64,000 nucleotides of DNA from Saccharofermentans sp. (GCA_024688685.1 JAILDX010000017.1:62001-126000), one strand, 5' to 3'; positions 43,303 through 52,412 are shown, counted from the first letter of the stretch. Numbers and translations are program-made. Notes: generated from the letters alone by a model not told the origin.

Positions 43303-44034
43303 TCATACTGCCACGTACCACATGCGCTCCATTCTGTCAGCTCCGTGTCCGATAAACCTGTACGGAGTCGAACAGTATCTTCCCTCTCTCAGATAAGTCC
43401 ACAGTTCATCGCAGATCCTGCTGATGTCGTTCTTCGCCTGCAGCGTAAGATTCCTTATATCAACAATGTCATCCGTCTCCTCGTGCTTATAGAGGACCAT
43501 GTTGTGTCTCCTGTCGTAGATCATAAGGTCCGCATAATCAGTCTTTCTGATAATATCCGTCTTCATAACCGGCAGCACATAATTGCGCGGTTCGATCGAA
43601 GCCGTTAGTATGTTGTTATGCTTCATAAACTCTGTGGACACGAAATACGACTGCTCCTCACGGTACAGATCAAGGATAGCCGCATGGAGTCTCGACACTG
43701 CCAGATCATCATAATCATCGGCAACAGACGCACCGAACTTTATCCCCTTGGCGATAAAACTGATAAGCAGCTTCTCCCTGTCAGGCAGTGCTGTCAGAAA
43801 TCCGTCGGTCACCATCTGCTGCATCTGCGCACTTGTTCTGTTCCCGATAAACTTGTTCATCTCGGAAGCGATCCTGAGATCAGTCCTGACATAGAGCATA
43901 TCATCCCCAGTATCAGTCCCTTCCGAAACATATATCATCTCAGGGACCACCCTCAGGTTAATACACTTTACCGCAACGCAGAGAAAGCCTTCAAAAGTGC
44001 CGTCATATGCAAATCTCCTGTATGTTCCGTTCAT
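43303..44034 (-). CDS. DUF4130 (TIGR03915-type) DNA-metabolism protein
   Basis: 243 residues from the ATG at 44034, which follows GGGAGGT; a longer open frame upstream has no coding character. TYRRFAYDGTFEGFLCVAV at the N-terminus and MERMWYVAV at the C-terminus, with a central helical region containing a DISRICDELWTYLREGRY block, fit the family often found beside a radical-SAM protein (TIGR03916) and suspected to act on DNA. The radical-SAM partner is not adjacent here. It lies 42 bases above the kinase gene. Confidence 0.7.
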   Translation of the reverse strand: MNGTYRRFAYDGTFEGFLCVAVKCINLRVVPEMIYVSEGTDTGDDMLYVRTDLRIASEMNKFIGNRTSAQMQQMVTDGFLTALPDREKLLISFIAKGIKFGASVADDYDDLAVSRLHAAILDLYREEQSYFVSTEFMKHNNILTASIEPRNYVLPVMKTDIIRKTDYADLMIYDRRHNMVLYKHEETDDIVDIRNLTLQAKNDISRICDELWTYLREGRYCSTPYRFIGHGADRMERMWYVAV

Positions 44035-44127
44035 GATATTTACCTCCCCGGTCAGATGTGTGTGTATTCTATCACGCGAACAACTGTTTGTAAATATCAC
44101 TCCAGTCCCATAAATAGGACGCTCCAA

Positions 44128-44160
44128 CAAAAAACTGCCCCGCCTTCCGGCGGAGCAGTT
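44128..44160 (-). terminator. Terminator of the small lipoprotein gene
   Basis: Minus strand AACTGCTCCGCC / GGCGGGGCAGTT hairpin (44133-44160) with a four-base loop, then TTTTTTGTT. Stands 29 bases below the lipoprotein stop. Confidence 0.85.
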
Positions 44161-44188
44161 CAAAATCCATATAATCCAAAAACTATTA

Positions 44189-44728
44189 TCAGGGCTTAGG
44201 ATATCCGATAGCTGAAAGCATTGCGTCGATATCTTCCATATCGCTCGACTTGTTGCTGTTTGCCATAACGATAACGATCGTGTTCTCCTTAAGGAAGATA
44301 CCGCCGTAGCACTTACCGTCCATGAAATCATCGTTGTCGCTGTCGCCGTCTACAAGGATATAACCTGTAGCACCGCTCTCGCTGTACATCTTCTTGTATG
44401 TGCCGTCAAAATCCTCGTCATTAACGGTATCTTCGAACTCGTCGTAGATATCTTCAAAATAATCAACTGCATCCTCAACTTCATCGAACTCGATGAAAGC
44501 ATATCTGCACTTGTCGTCAACAGCATAAATCTCGTGCTTTGTATCACTGCCGTTTACCGTGCTGTTCTTATACTCTGTGTAATCCTCTTCATCCATCTTG
44601 AGAGCATCTTCAAGAGCAGACTTAAACTCCTTGTGTGTGATCAGATTGAAGCTGGCGCATCCTGCGATCGACATCATCATTGAGCCTGCAAGAGCAACAG
44701 AAACAATACCCTTTGTCAGTTTCTTCAT
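44189..44728 (-). CDS. Small acidic lipoprotein
   Basis: 179 residues. Signal peptide MKKLTKGIVSVALAGSMMM with lipobox SIAGC (Cys24), then an acidic extracellular domain rich in Asp, Glu and Tyr (EVEDAVDYFEDIYDEFED, DGDSDNDDFMDGK) that might bind calcium. No family is recognised. ATG at 44728 follows AAGGAAGG; an upstream extension of the frame has no coding character. It has its own terminator, and a 13-base direct repeat lies in its promoter region. Confidence 0.75.
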   Translation of the reverse strand: MKKLTKGIVSVALAGSMMMSIAGCASFNLITHKEFKSALEDALKMDEEDYTEYKNSTVNGSDTKHEIYAVDDKCRYAFIEFDEVEDAVDYFEDIYDEFEDTVNDEDFDGTYKKMYSESGATGYILVDGDSDNDDFMDGKCYGGIFLKENTIVIVMANSNKSSDMEDIDAMLSAIGYPKP

Positions 44729-44758
44729 ATCTTCGCCTTCCTTTACAATTGAGTTTTT

Positions 44759-44788
44759 ATATGGAATAATTCGCCATATGGAATAATT
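44759..44788. promoter_or_regulatory. 13-base direct repeat in a divergent promoter region
   Basis: ATATGGAATAATT occurs at 44759-44771 and 44776-44788, 17 bases apart, between the start codons of the lipoprotein gene (minus) and the CPBP protease gene (plus). Spacing of about one and a half helical turns; a possible operator. Confidence 0.4.
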
Positions 44789-44837
44789 ATTGCACAACAG
44801 AGTGCTTTTTTCAATTTGTTTATAAGGGGTATTTGGT

Positions 44838-45800
44838 ATGGTACAGCTTACTACGCAGAGCAGGTGGCAGCCTTGGAAGGGCGCCTTATTTGTTGCCTTC
44901 ATTCTGTTTTTGATATTGGTTCCGGGCAGGCTGCTTCAGTCATGGCTCGGCGTATACGGACTCATTCTCTCGGAGTTTCTTCTGCTTGCCGTTTCAGTCG
45001 GATATACACTTCTTCAGAAGACTCCGCTCAAGGAGGTATTTCCTGTAAAGAAGCCGTCACTGAGAGACGTATTCGGAACTCTCATACTGTGGGGCGGTGT
45101 ATTCCCTTTCGGATACATGAGCATTTATCTCGCGGCGATCATAATGCCTGATTATTTCACAAAGATAATGAGTCATCTTGAGGATGCACTGACAGGTGAC
45201 GGCCTTGTCTCCCTCTTTGTAGTTGCGATAATGGCACCCATCTGTGAGGAAGCCATGGAGCGCGGTGCGGTTCTGTCGCATTTCCGTTCCCTGAAGCATG
45301 AGTGGCTGATCGTGTTGATCGTCGGAGTCTGTTTCGGGATACATCATACGGATGGCGTAAGGTTTATGAATACTGCGATCATGGGCGGCGCGATGGCGTA
45401 TCTGATGGTAAAGAAAAACAATATGCTCCTGCCGTGGATGGTCCACTTTGCGACCAATTCCATAAGCGGTGTGCTGTCGACCATTATCAAGATGCCTAAA
45501 GACAGTGATCTGATGCAGCAGGCAGCAAATCAGGTAAGCAGACCCGCATCGCTCGGAGTATGCATGATATTCTTCTTCGCAGCTCCGTTCCTGGCAGTTA
45601 CCGGTGCTCTTCTGCTGTCGCCCAAGCCCGACAGGACTGCCACACCCGAAGAGCGCAAGATGAGATCAAAAAAGATCAGCCGCAATTACCTTATAGCAAC
45701 TGCGGCCGCATCATTTCTTCTTATAGTCGGAGCGATTCTCGTCTTAACTGACAGCTCCGTGAAAGACATCTTTGCAAACAGTCTTCAGGCATCAAGATAA
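44838..45800 (+). CDS. CPBP-family intramembrane metalloprotease (CAAX-type)
   Basis: 320 residues, about eight membrane helices. The three active-site motifs of the family are seen: EEAMER (E137, E138, R142), FGIHH (F166 to H170) and HFATN in the next helix. Members cleave or process membrane peptides, and several act in bacteriocin immunity or surface protein handling; no bacteriocin gene is nearby. AAGGGG precedes the ATG by eight bases. It ends nine bases inside the convergent trxB gene. Confidence 0.88.
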   Translation: MVQLTTQSRWQPWKGALFVAFILFLILVPGRLLQSWLGVYGLILSEFLLLAVSVGYTLLQKTPLKEVFPVKKPSLRDVFGTLILWGGVFPFGYMSIYLAAIIMPDYFTKIMSHLEDALTGDGLVSLFVVAIMAPICEEAMERGAVLSHFRSLKHEWLIVLIVGVCFGIHHTDGVRFMNTAIMGGAMAYLMVKKNNMLLPWMVHFATNSISGVLSTIIKMPKDSDLMQQAANQVSRPASLGVCMIFFFAAPFLAVTGALLLSPKPDRTATPEERKMRSKKISRNYLIATAAASFLLIVGAILVLTDSSVKDIFANSLQASR

Positions 45801-46703
45801 GCTTCTTGCAAACTCACATGCAGCAAGTGCTGCGACTGCACCGTCTGCAGCTGCCGTGGTGAGCTGTCTTACTGACTTTGTCCTTCCGTCACCTGCAACG
45901 AAGATTCCCTTCGCACTTGTTTTGCAGTCCTCTCCTGCGACAATATATCCGTCCTGCTGATCAACGATATTTGCAAAAGGCGCTGCCGCCGGGATCTGAC
46001 CGATGGCGATGAAGAGCGCATCAACATCGATCATGCGTTCTCTGCCCGTGGAAACATCCGAAACCGCAATAGCCGTGAGCTTGCTGTCACCCTTGAGCCC
46101 CGTAACTATGGCAGGCGTAACTGTCTCTATCACGGGATTGCTCTTTGCAGAATTGACCAGAGTCTCCTCCGCGCGGAACTGGTTGCGTCTGTGAACGAGA
46201 TAGACCTTGCTCGCCAGATTTGCCAGATAGAGCGCATCTTCCACAGCAGTATTTCCGCCTCCGAAAACAGCGACTTCCTTACCCTTGAAAAATGCTCCGT
46301 CACATGTCGCGCAATAAGATATTCCGTGACCTGTAAGCCTCTCCTCATTCTCTATTCCGATGTGCCTGTTCTTCGCACCCGTCGCAATGATGACAGCCTT
46401 CGCATGCTCGCTGCTGTATTCGCTTCTTACTGTAAAACCTGTCTCCGCATCTCCTTCGATCGCAACCACGGGCTCGAACTTCACCTTCGCCCCGAGATCC
46501 TTCATCTGGTTATAAAGATTCTCCGCGAAATCGAATCCCGATATCTTCTGTATAGCAGGATAATTCTCAACCTCAGGCGTATTCACGATCTGTCCGCCGT
46601 ACATATTCCCCTCGAAAACGACAGTCTCCATACCGGCTCTTCTCGCATATATTGCAGCCGACATTCCTGCGGGACCCGCACCGATGATAACTATATCAGC
46701 CAT
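45792..46703 (-). CDS. trxB: Thioredoxin reductase
   Basis: NADPH-dependent FAD enzyme that reduces thioredoxin, 303 residues. FAD motif IVIIGAGPAGMSAAIYA, redox-active CATCDGAFF, NADPH motif VAVFGGGNTAVEDAL and C-terminal GIFVAGDGRTKSVRQL. Usual GDxR reads GDGRT. ATG at 46703 lies six bases after GGAGG; the ATG two codons up abuts it. It overlaps the thioesterase gene by eight bases. Supplies reductant to thioredoxin-dependent enzymes such as Bcp. Confidence 0.94.
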   Translation of the reverse strand: MADIVIIGAGPAGMSAAIYARRAGMETVVFEGNMYGGQIVNTPEVENYPAIQKISGFDFAENLYNQMKDLGAKVKFEPVVAIEGDAETGFTVRSEYSSEHAKAVIIATGAKNRHIGIENEERLTGHGISYCATCDGAFFKGKEVAVFGGGNTAVEDALYLANLASKVYLVHRRNQFRAEETLVNSAKSNPVIETVTPAIVTGLKGDSKLTAIAVSDVSTGRERMIDVDALFIAIGQIPAAAPFANIVDQQDGYIVAGEDCKTSAKGIFVAGDGRTKSVRQLTTAAADGAVAALAACEFARSLS

Positions 46704-47127
46704 TGTCATCCTCCAACATCTTTATAAGTGTATTATACCTGTCGGGTGCCACTTTCTTAAGTGATATTACATTCCCCTCAGGATTGATGAAACAGTGCTT
46801 GCTCTTTCCTGTGCACCTGAGCTGTCCCGTCGCCTTGTCAGTAACCTCATATGAGAGCGACAGCCTGACACCGGAATAATCGGTAAGCCTTACGCTGATG
46901 ACCACCGTATCCTGGAAATAACTCATGTTCTTATAGTTCGCTTCAACAGCCAGAACAGGACTAATTATTCCCATCTTCTCCGACTCCTTATATCCAAGAC
47001 CTATCTCATCGAAAAAGTGGATCCTCGCCTCCTCAAACCACCTTATATAGTTCGAATGATGTGCGATCCCCATCTGATCAGTCTCATAATACTGGACTAC
47101 GTGCTCGTATGATATTGCTTCACTCAT
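46696..47127 (-). CDS. Acyl-CoA thioesterase, YbgC/4HBT family
   Basis: 143 residues, single hot-dog fold. The catalytic region reads YYETDQMGIAHHSNYIRWFE with the conserved Asp near residue 17; further family signs are RLSLSYEVTDKATGQLRCTG and KHCFINPEG. Substrate unknown: relatives hydrolyse short-chain or hydroxybenzoyl thioesters. Three bases separate it from the Mrp gene upstream, and it overlaps trxB. Confidence 0.85.
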   Translation of the reverse strand: MSEAISYEHVVQYYETDQMGIAHHSNYIRWFEEARIHFFDEIGLGYKESEKMGIISPVLAVEANYKNMSYFQDTVVISVRLTDYSGVRLSLSYEVTDKATGQLRCTGKSKHCFINPEGNVISLKKVAPDRYNTLIKMLEDDNG

Positions 47128-47129
47128 TC

Positions 47130-47951
47130 TTACAGCTCCATGATCGTCTTTACTGTGTTATCAAGTATGTTCAGGTCAAGCTCTTCCGTCCTGCCGCTGT
47201 CAACAAGCGCCGTTGCGTCAGCATCCAGAGGAAGCTCATCGAGAATGGAAAGTCCTGTCTTCTCCGAAACAGCTTTTACAGGATCGCCATTGCCGTAAAG
47301 CCTGATGATCTCATCGCAGTGAGGACACTTGATATAGCTCATATTCTCTACGAGTCCGAGTATCCTGATATTCATCTTCTGAGCCATGTTCAGAGCCTTC
47401 GTAACGATCATTGAAACAAGATCCTGAGGCGTCGAAACAAAGATAAGACCATCTACCGGTATCGACTGGAACACCGTAAGCGGAACATCGCCTGTGCCCG
47501 GGGGCATATCGATGAGCAGAACGTCCAGTGTTCCCCACTCAACGTCAGTCCAGAACTGCTGGATAACACCGGCGATAACGGGACCGCGCCAGATTACCGG
47601 CTCGCCCTCGTCCTTGAGGAGCAGATTAAGGCTTACAACCTTGATGCCGTCCTTTGTCTCCATGGGAACGATCTTATTGTCCTCCGTTCCGCTGAGCATA
47701 CCCTTAAGACCAAATGATCTCGGTATTGAAGGACCAGTTATATCGGCATCCATGATACCGACCTTATATCCCTGCTTTGCGAGTTTTGAAGCGATAACAG
47801 AAGTGACAAATGACTTGCCGACTCCGCCCTTGCCGCTGGCTACGCCTATGACTCTCTTTATATTAGGATTTGTTTTCTGATTGCGTGAAGGACATGAGTC
47901 CTGTGAAGTGCATCCGTTCTTTGACGGACATGAATCGCATGCTGATGACAT
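47130..47951 (-). CDS. Mrp/NBP35-type iron-sulfur cluster carrier ATPase
   Basis: 273 residues. Deviant Walker A ASGKGGVGKSFVTS and DADITGPSIPRSFG, MPPGTGDVPL, and C-terminal MSYIKCPHCDE with the CxxC that holds a bridging cluster between two subunits. The N-terminal tail has four extra cysteines (CDSCPSKNGC, CTSQDSC) as in NBP35-like forms. Transfers or stores Fe-S clusters in the cytosol. First gene of a minus-strand set with the thioesterase and trxB. Confidence 0.92.
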   Translation of the reverse strand: MSSACDSCPSKNGCTSQDSCPSRNQKTNPNIKRVIGVASGKGGVGKSFVTSVIASKLAKQGYKVGIMDADITGPSIPRSFGLKGMLSGTEDNKIVPMETKDGIKVVSLNLLLKDEGEPVIWRGPVIAGVIQQFWTDVEWGTLDVLLIDMPPGTGDVPLTVFQSIPVDGLIFVSTPQDLVSMIVTKALNMAQKMNIRILGLVENMSYIKCPHCDEIIRLYGNGDPVKAVSEKTGLSILDELPLDADATALVDSGRTEELDLNILDNTVKTIMEL

Positions 47952-48084
47952 ATATTACCTCCTGAATAATCCTAATTATATATATCACAAACTCCATATG
48001 TTTGGCAAAGACATGGCATTGTGTTTTTTGCCTTATTTTTTTATACTGAAAAAAATCCATCTAAAGAAAAAGGAGAGTAATGCC

Positions 48085-49080
48085 ATGCCCCATTCATCAG
48101 GCGGAGGTTCACACGGCGGCGGATCGCACGGCGGTTCCCATCATTCATCTCACAGCTCAAGAAGCTCCGGCGGCAGAGGCGGAAGTTCACATCGTGCCGG
48201 CAGTACGCCTTTCGCCGGTGCGACGAGATATGTCTATTACCGCCATAAAAAGCCCTGTTTTGTATATTCCAATTACGATATCACCAAAAAGAATACCTTG
48301 GCAAATGTGGTCGGCATTATATTTCTCATTTTCATGATCGCGCCTATCCTGGGTATAGGCATACTTGGGGCATGCGTTTCCTTTGAACAGCCAAAGAAGA
48401 TCTATCCGCCGAGCGATAAGAATATCATCATAGATGACCAGCTCGGAGTCATTGACAATGCCGGTGATCTGCAGGACTCACTTGAGGAGTTCTATGATCA
48501 GACAGGCATAGTGCCTGTTGTCATCACTATCACAAACGATGCATGGAAAGATGAGTACCCCACACTGGAGCGCTACGCTTACAACAAATACTTATCCTGG
48601 TTCAGGGATGAGAAACACTGGCTTATCGTCTATTCCGCGGAGACGAAGGAAGACGGTTTCGACGACTGGTACTGGGAAGGTATGCAGGGAAATGATACTG
48701 ACCCGGTGTTGACTGAGGCGAAAACAAAAAAGTTCAATGACGAAGTTCAGAAAATGCTCCTGCAGCGCGAGAAGTACTCTGTGGGTGAAGTTTTCGAGAA
48801 TGCATTTGATTCTCTCAATTCCTATGTCATGAACAAGACGTGGAACAAGCCCGTATTTTTTGCATCAGTATCGGTGTCAGGTATATTTCTCCTGTTTATC
48901 ATCGGAATAGCATTCAGCACGCTCAAACCCGTACAGACAAGTTATTACCACAAGGCTGTCCTGTGTGATGATAAGCTCGTTGATCAGGAGAAATGCGAGT
49001 ACTGCGGCGGCATTTATGTCGTCGGACTTCATACCACCTGCCCGCACTGTGCCGCGCCTCTGCCGGAGGGGAAGGATTAA
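48085..49080 (+). CDS. Membrane protein with Gly/Ser/His-rich head and zinc-ribbon tail
   Basis: 331 residues from ATG 48085, after AAAGGAG; upstream in-frame codons have no coding look. Residues about 1-50 are Gly/Ser/His-rich (SGGGSHGGGSHGGSHHS). Two membrane helices follow (about 82-108, NVVGIIFLIFMIAPILGIGI, and about 255-280, FFASVSVSGIFLLFIIGIAF), framing an extracellular domain with GVIDNAGDLQDSLEEFYDQT and VPVVITITND, which looks like a TPM (YgcG-type) domain. The C-terminal tail has CEYCGG ... CPHC, a zinc ribbon. The His-rich head and ribbon suggest metal binding. Role unknown. A terminator follows. Confidence 0.7.
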   Translation: MPHSSGGGSHGGGSHGGSHHSSHSSRSSGGRGGSSHRAGSTPFAGATRYVYYRHKKPCFVYSNYDITKKNTLANVVGIIFLIFMIAPILGIGILGACVSFEQPKKIYPPSDKNIIIDDQLGVIDNAGDLQDSLEEFYDQTGIVPVVITITNDAWKDEYPTLERYAYNKYLSWFRDEKHWLIVYSAETKEDGFDDWYWEGMQGNDTDPVLTEAKTKKFNDEVQKMLLQREKYSVGEVFENAFDSLNSYVMNKTWNKPVFFASVSVSGIFLLFIIGIAFSTLKPVQTSYYHKAVLCDDKLVDQEKCEYCGGIYVVGLHTTCPHCAAPLPEGKD

Positions 49081-49146
49081 CAAAAATCGAACCAAAACTC
49101 AACAAGTGTACTTGACATGGGGAGTAGTTTACTTATTACATAAACA

Positions 49147-49178
49147 AGGGATCGCCGCACAATGAGCGATCCCTTTTT
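49147..49178 (+). terminator. Terminator of the Gly/His-rich membrane protein gene
   Basis: AGGGATCGC (49147-49155) / GCGATCCCT (49165-49173), nine-base loop, then TTTTT. Confidence 0.8.
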
Positions 49179-49317
49179 ACTGACTTTCATTTTTACCGCA
49201 TCAACCATTCCCACTTGAGCGAGGCTTTTGCGGCGGACTTCCGCAGAAGCATCAACGTATCTTCCGGTTTATGCAAACTGTAAGCATCTTCGAGGACTGA
49301 AGCCGCGGAAGCCCTAC

Positions 49318-50913
49318 TTAAGCCTTTTTGATCAAGAGTGACTTACCCGTCATCTCCTTGGGCTGCGGCAGATTCATGATCTCCAGCAGTGTGGGAGCGA
49401 TGTCACAGAGTCTTCCGCCCTCACGCAGAGTATATGAAGGATCATAGTTATACAGGATGAACGGAACAGGATTTGTTGTATGAGCTGTGTGGGGCTCGCC
49501 TGTCTCGTAGTTGATCATCTGCTCTGCATTGCCGTGGTCAGCACAGATGAAGAGAACTCCGTCCATCTGCTTAACTGCGTCAACAGCAGCGCCTACGCAC
49601 TGGTCGATCCTCTCGACTGCTTCGATGGCAGCGGAAAGAACACCTGTATGTCCGACCATGTCAGGGTTAGCAAAGTTGATGATGATTACATCATACTTGC
49701 CTGAAGTAATAGCTGCGTCGAGTTTCTCCGAAACCTCGGGTGCGCTCATCTCAGGCTGGAGGTCATATGTAGCAACCTTGGGTGAGTTAACAAGTGTACG
49801 GTCCTCATCCTTGTTGGGCTCCTCGATACCGCCGTTGAAGAAGAATGTAACGTGTGCGTACTTCTCTGTCTCAGCGATCCTGAGCTGCTTGAGTCCGTTG
49901 TCTGCAAGATATTCACCAAGTGTATTGACAACCTCTTCCTTCTTGAATGCGACGAACTTGTTGGGGATCGTCTCATCGTAATCCTTGAAGCAGACATATG
50001 TCAGAGGCATAAATCCGTTGTGGCGCTTCAGGAACTTGATGCACTTCGGATCATCAGCTGAACCTGCCTGTGCCTCGATATCTGAATCAGCGAAACAGAA
50101 AGCCTTTGTTATCTCACGAGCGCGGTCAGGACGGAAGTTGAAGAAGATGATGGAATCATCAGGCTTAACGAGAGATACGGGAGTACCATCGTCATTAACG
50201 ATAACTGTAGGAAGAACGAACTCATCAGTTACGCCCTCATCGTAAGATGCCTGCATTGCAGCAACGGGATCTGTCGCCTTGACACCCTCACCGATAACGA
50301 GTGAGTCGTAAGCCTTCTGGATACGGTCCCAGTTATTGTCTCTGTCCATAGCGTAGTAACGGCCGGACATTGATGCAACCTTGCCGCAGCCGATCTCAGC
50401 CATCTTGTCAACGAGAGCCTGGAGATAATCCTTGCCTGATGCCGGAGGAGTATCACGTCCGTCAAAGAAAGGATGTACATAAACACGGTCAAGACCGTTC
50501 TTCTTACACATCTCGATGATCGCATAAAGATGCGTGTTGTGGCTGTGAACGCCGCCGTCCGAAAGGAGACCCCAGATATGGAGATCTGATCCCTTCTCCT
50601 TGCAGTTATTGATCGCGCGGAGGAGCTCCTCGTTCTCGAAAAAGACTCCATCCTCGATATACTTCGTGATGAGTGTGAGGTCCTGATAGATGATTCTTCC
50701 TGAACCGATGTTCATGTGACCAACTTCCGAGTTGCCCATCTGTCCGTCGGGAAGTCCGACTGCAAGACCTGATGCAAAGCCCTTAACGTAAGGACACTCT
50801 GCTCTCAGCTTGTCCATTACAGGCGTCTTGGCCATTGCAACAGCATTAGCCTCAGGGTTCTCAGAGATGCCGTATCCGTCGAGGACCATCAATACTACTG
50901 GTTTCTGTCTCAT
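49318..50913 (-). CDS. gpmI: 2,3-bisphosphoglycerate-independent phosphoglycerate mutase
   Basis: Glycolysis: 3- to 2-phosphoglycerate, manganese-dependent. 531 residues. VVLMVLDGYGISENPEANA, catalytic Ser in QMGNSEVGHMNIGSGR, HPFFDGRDTPPASGKDYL, FNFRPDRAREITKAF, NFANPDMVGHTG and CADHGNAEQM (metal ligands). GGAGG precedes the ATG. Slightly longer than the common 510 residues. The frame ends in IKKA; just below, in the -1 frame, about 40 codons remain open (see findings). Confidence 0.95.
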   Translation of the reverse strand: MRQKPVVLMVLDGYGISENPEANAVAMAKTPVMDKLRAECPYVKGFASGLAVGLPDGQMGNSEVGHMNIGSGRIIYQDLTLITKYIEDGVFFENEELLRAINNCKEKGSDLHIWGLLSDGGVHSHNTHLYAIIEMCKKNGLDRVYVHPFFDGRDTPPASGKDYLQALVDKMAEIGCGKVASMSGRYYAMDRDNNWDRIQKAYDSLVIGEGVKATDPVAAMQASYDEGVTDEFVLPTVIVNDDGTPVSLVKPDDSIIFFNFRPDRAREITKAFCFADSDIEAQAGSADDPKCIKFLKRHNGFMPLTYVCFKDYDETIPNKFVAFKKEEVVNTLGEYLADNGLKQLRIAETEKYAHVTFFFNGGIEEPNKDEDRTLVNSPKVATYDLQPEMSAPEVSEKLDAAITSGKYDVIIINFANPDMVGHTGVLSAAIEAVERIDQCVGAAVDAVKQMDGVLFICADHGNAEQMINYETGEPHTAHTTNPVPFILYNYDPSYTLREGGRLCDIAPTLLEIMNLPQPKEMTGKSLLIKKA

Positions 50914-50974
50914 ATATATTTCCTCCGAAATTATTTTTATCCGTGCCTATTATAATATGCTTCCCGAATATTTA

Positions 50975-51151
50975 TTACACAAATTTATTGAGCTCTTCGT
51001 CGTATATATAGTTAACTTCGGCTAACTTGCTGCAGATATTCTCTTTATCCAGCATGAGAGAACTGCACATTTCGTCGAGGGAGCTGTACTCATCCCTGAG
51101 CTTCATATTAACAAAACTTAAGAGCATTACCGGGTCTTTTGGCAGATCCAT
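50975..51151 (-). CDS. DUF4250 small protein
   Basis: 58 residues: MDLPKDPVMLLSFVNMKLRD, then EYSSLDEMC and a C-terminal YIYDEELNKFV. The opening (PKDPVMLLS.VN.KLRD.Y.SL) and the final YDEE.N.FV are the marks of the DUF4250 family, conserved in Firmicutes without known function. It starts ten bases after CGGAGG and ends 61 bases above gpmI, perhaps in the same transcript, although a TATAAT between them (50949-50954) could serve gpmI alone. The pattern looks like a short helical, possibly HTH-like, protein. Confidence 0.85.
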   Translation of the reverse strand: MDLPKDPVMLLSFVNMKLRDEYSSLDEMCSSLMLDKENICSKLAEVNYIYDEELNKFV

Positions 51152-51248
51152 AAATATTACCTCCGTTTACTGCGTTGCCTACTGCATTATATGTTATTTA
51201 TACCGATTATGTTGTAAAATTATCACATATATTCGTTGGAGGATCACT

Positions 51249-52412
51249 ATGGCAAGATTAAGTCCCCGTGGCATTGCAGATCAGGTTATGTCCAAGATCA
51301 ATAATGAATACGACAACCTGGCAAGCCTGAACATAATGGTCCTCGGTAAGACAGGTGTCGGCAAAAGTACTCTCATCAACAGGATCTTCGAAGAGAAGAT
51401 GGTCGAGGCCGGAACCGGAAAGCCGGTTACCAACAGCATCGTCAAGGTTGAGCAGGAGGGTATCCCGCTCGTTCTGTATGATACGCCCGGTCTTGAGCTG
51501 ACGGGGGCGAACGATTTCGAGGCACTGTCTAAGCAGATCACAAAGCTTATCCATGAGTATTTTAACGACAAGATCGTGGGCAACGAGATCCACTGCATCC
51601 TGTACTGCGTAAGCACCGCTTCGCACAGGTTTGAAGGGGCCGAGTCGGATTTTCTGAGGGGAATACTCGACAAGACAAAAGAGTATAACGTGCCCGTTAT
51701 CATTGTTCTCACGCAGTCATTTTCGAGGTCTGATGCTGAGGAGATGAAGCAGGTCATCGAGGCCGAGAATCTCCCGATCTCCGCAATAATCCCGGTACTG
51801 GCTGACGAGTATGAGTTTGACGAAGACATTATCATTCCGCCGTACGGAATCGATACGCTGACGGAGAAGATGGCAGACATACTTCCCGACTCTATCCGCA
51901 ACACGTTTATCGCGCTTGAGTCGGCGAACCTCGCACTCAAGACGAAGCGCGCAAGGGTTGCAGTTACGACCGCGACGATCACGGCTGCAGCGACAGGCGT
52001 TCTCCCTATTCCGATCGCGGATTCGAGCATCGTTATTCCGGACCAGATCGCCATGCTCGTCGGCATTTCGATCGCCTTTGGTCTGAGGATCGATAAGGAG
52101 ACTTCGTCCATAATCAGCGGAACCATAAATGCGATCGGACCGACTGTTTTCGGGAAGAATCTCAAGTACAGCCTGTTCAAGATAATTCCGGGAATCGGAC
52201 TTGTAATGTCGGGAACGACGATCGCGAGCGTGACTTACGCGCTCGGGGAGACATATATAAAGGTGCTTACGGGCATCTATACGGGTGAGATCAAGAAAGA
52301 GGAAATGGAGACACCCGAGACAAAGAAACTGATATCAGATATGTTCATGCGGGAGATGAGTTCTTCAGCAGTTAAGGCCAAGGAGGTATCAAATGGCGGA
52401 AATGCTCAATAA
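51249..52412 (+). CDS. Era-like GTPase with membrane-associated C-terminal domain, copy 1
   Basis: 387 residues. G1 LGKTGVGKST (about 31-40), G3 YDTPGLEL, then IHCILYCVSTASHRFE. The base-recognition motif is VLTQSFSRSD rather than (N/T)KxD, so nucleotide specificity may be unusual. From about 240 a second domain begins with TATITAAATGVLPIPIADSS and PDQIAMLVGISIAFGLRID, resembling the DUF697 hydrophobic domain, with further hydrophobic helices to about 345; membrane association is likely. ATG 51249 lies six bases after GGAGG. It overlaps copy 2 by 20 bases. Family members with this layout have been suggested to work in stress or membrane remodelling; nothing here decides it. Confidence 0.8.
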   Translation: MARLSPRGIADQVMSKINNEYDNLASLNIMVLGKTGVGKSTLINRIFEEKMVEAGTGKPVTNSIVKVEQEGIPLVLYDTPGLELTGANDFEALSKQITKLIHEYFNDKIVGNEIHCILYCVSTASHRFEGAESDFLRGILDKTKEYNVPVIIVLTQSFSRSDAEEMKQVIEAENLPISAIIPVLADEYEFDEDIIIPPYGIDTLTEKMADILPDSIRNTFIALESANLALKTKRARVAVTTATITAAATGVLPIPIADSSIVIPDQIAMLVGISIAFGLRIDKETSSIISGTINAIGPTVFGKNLKYSLFKIIPGIGLVMSGTTIASVTYALGETYIKVLTGIYTGEIKKEEMETPETKKLISDMFMREMSSSAVKAKEVSNGGNAQ

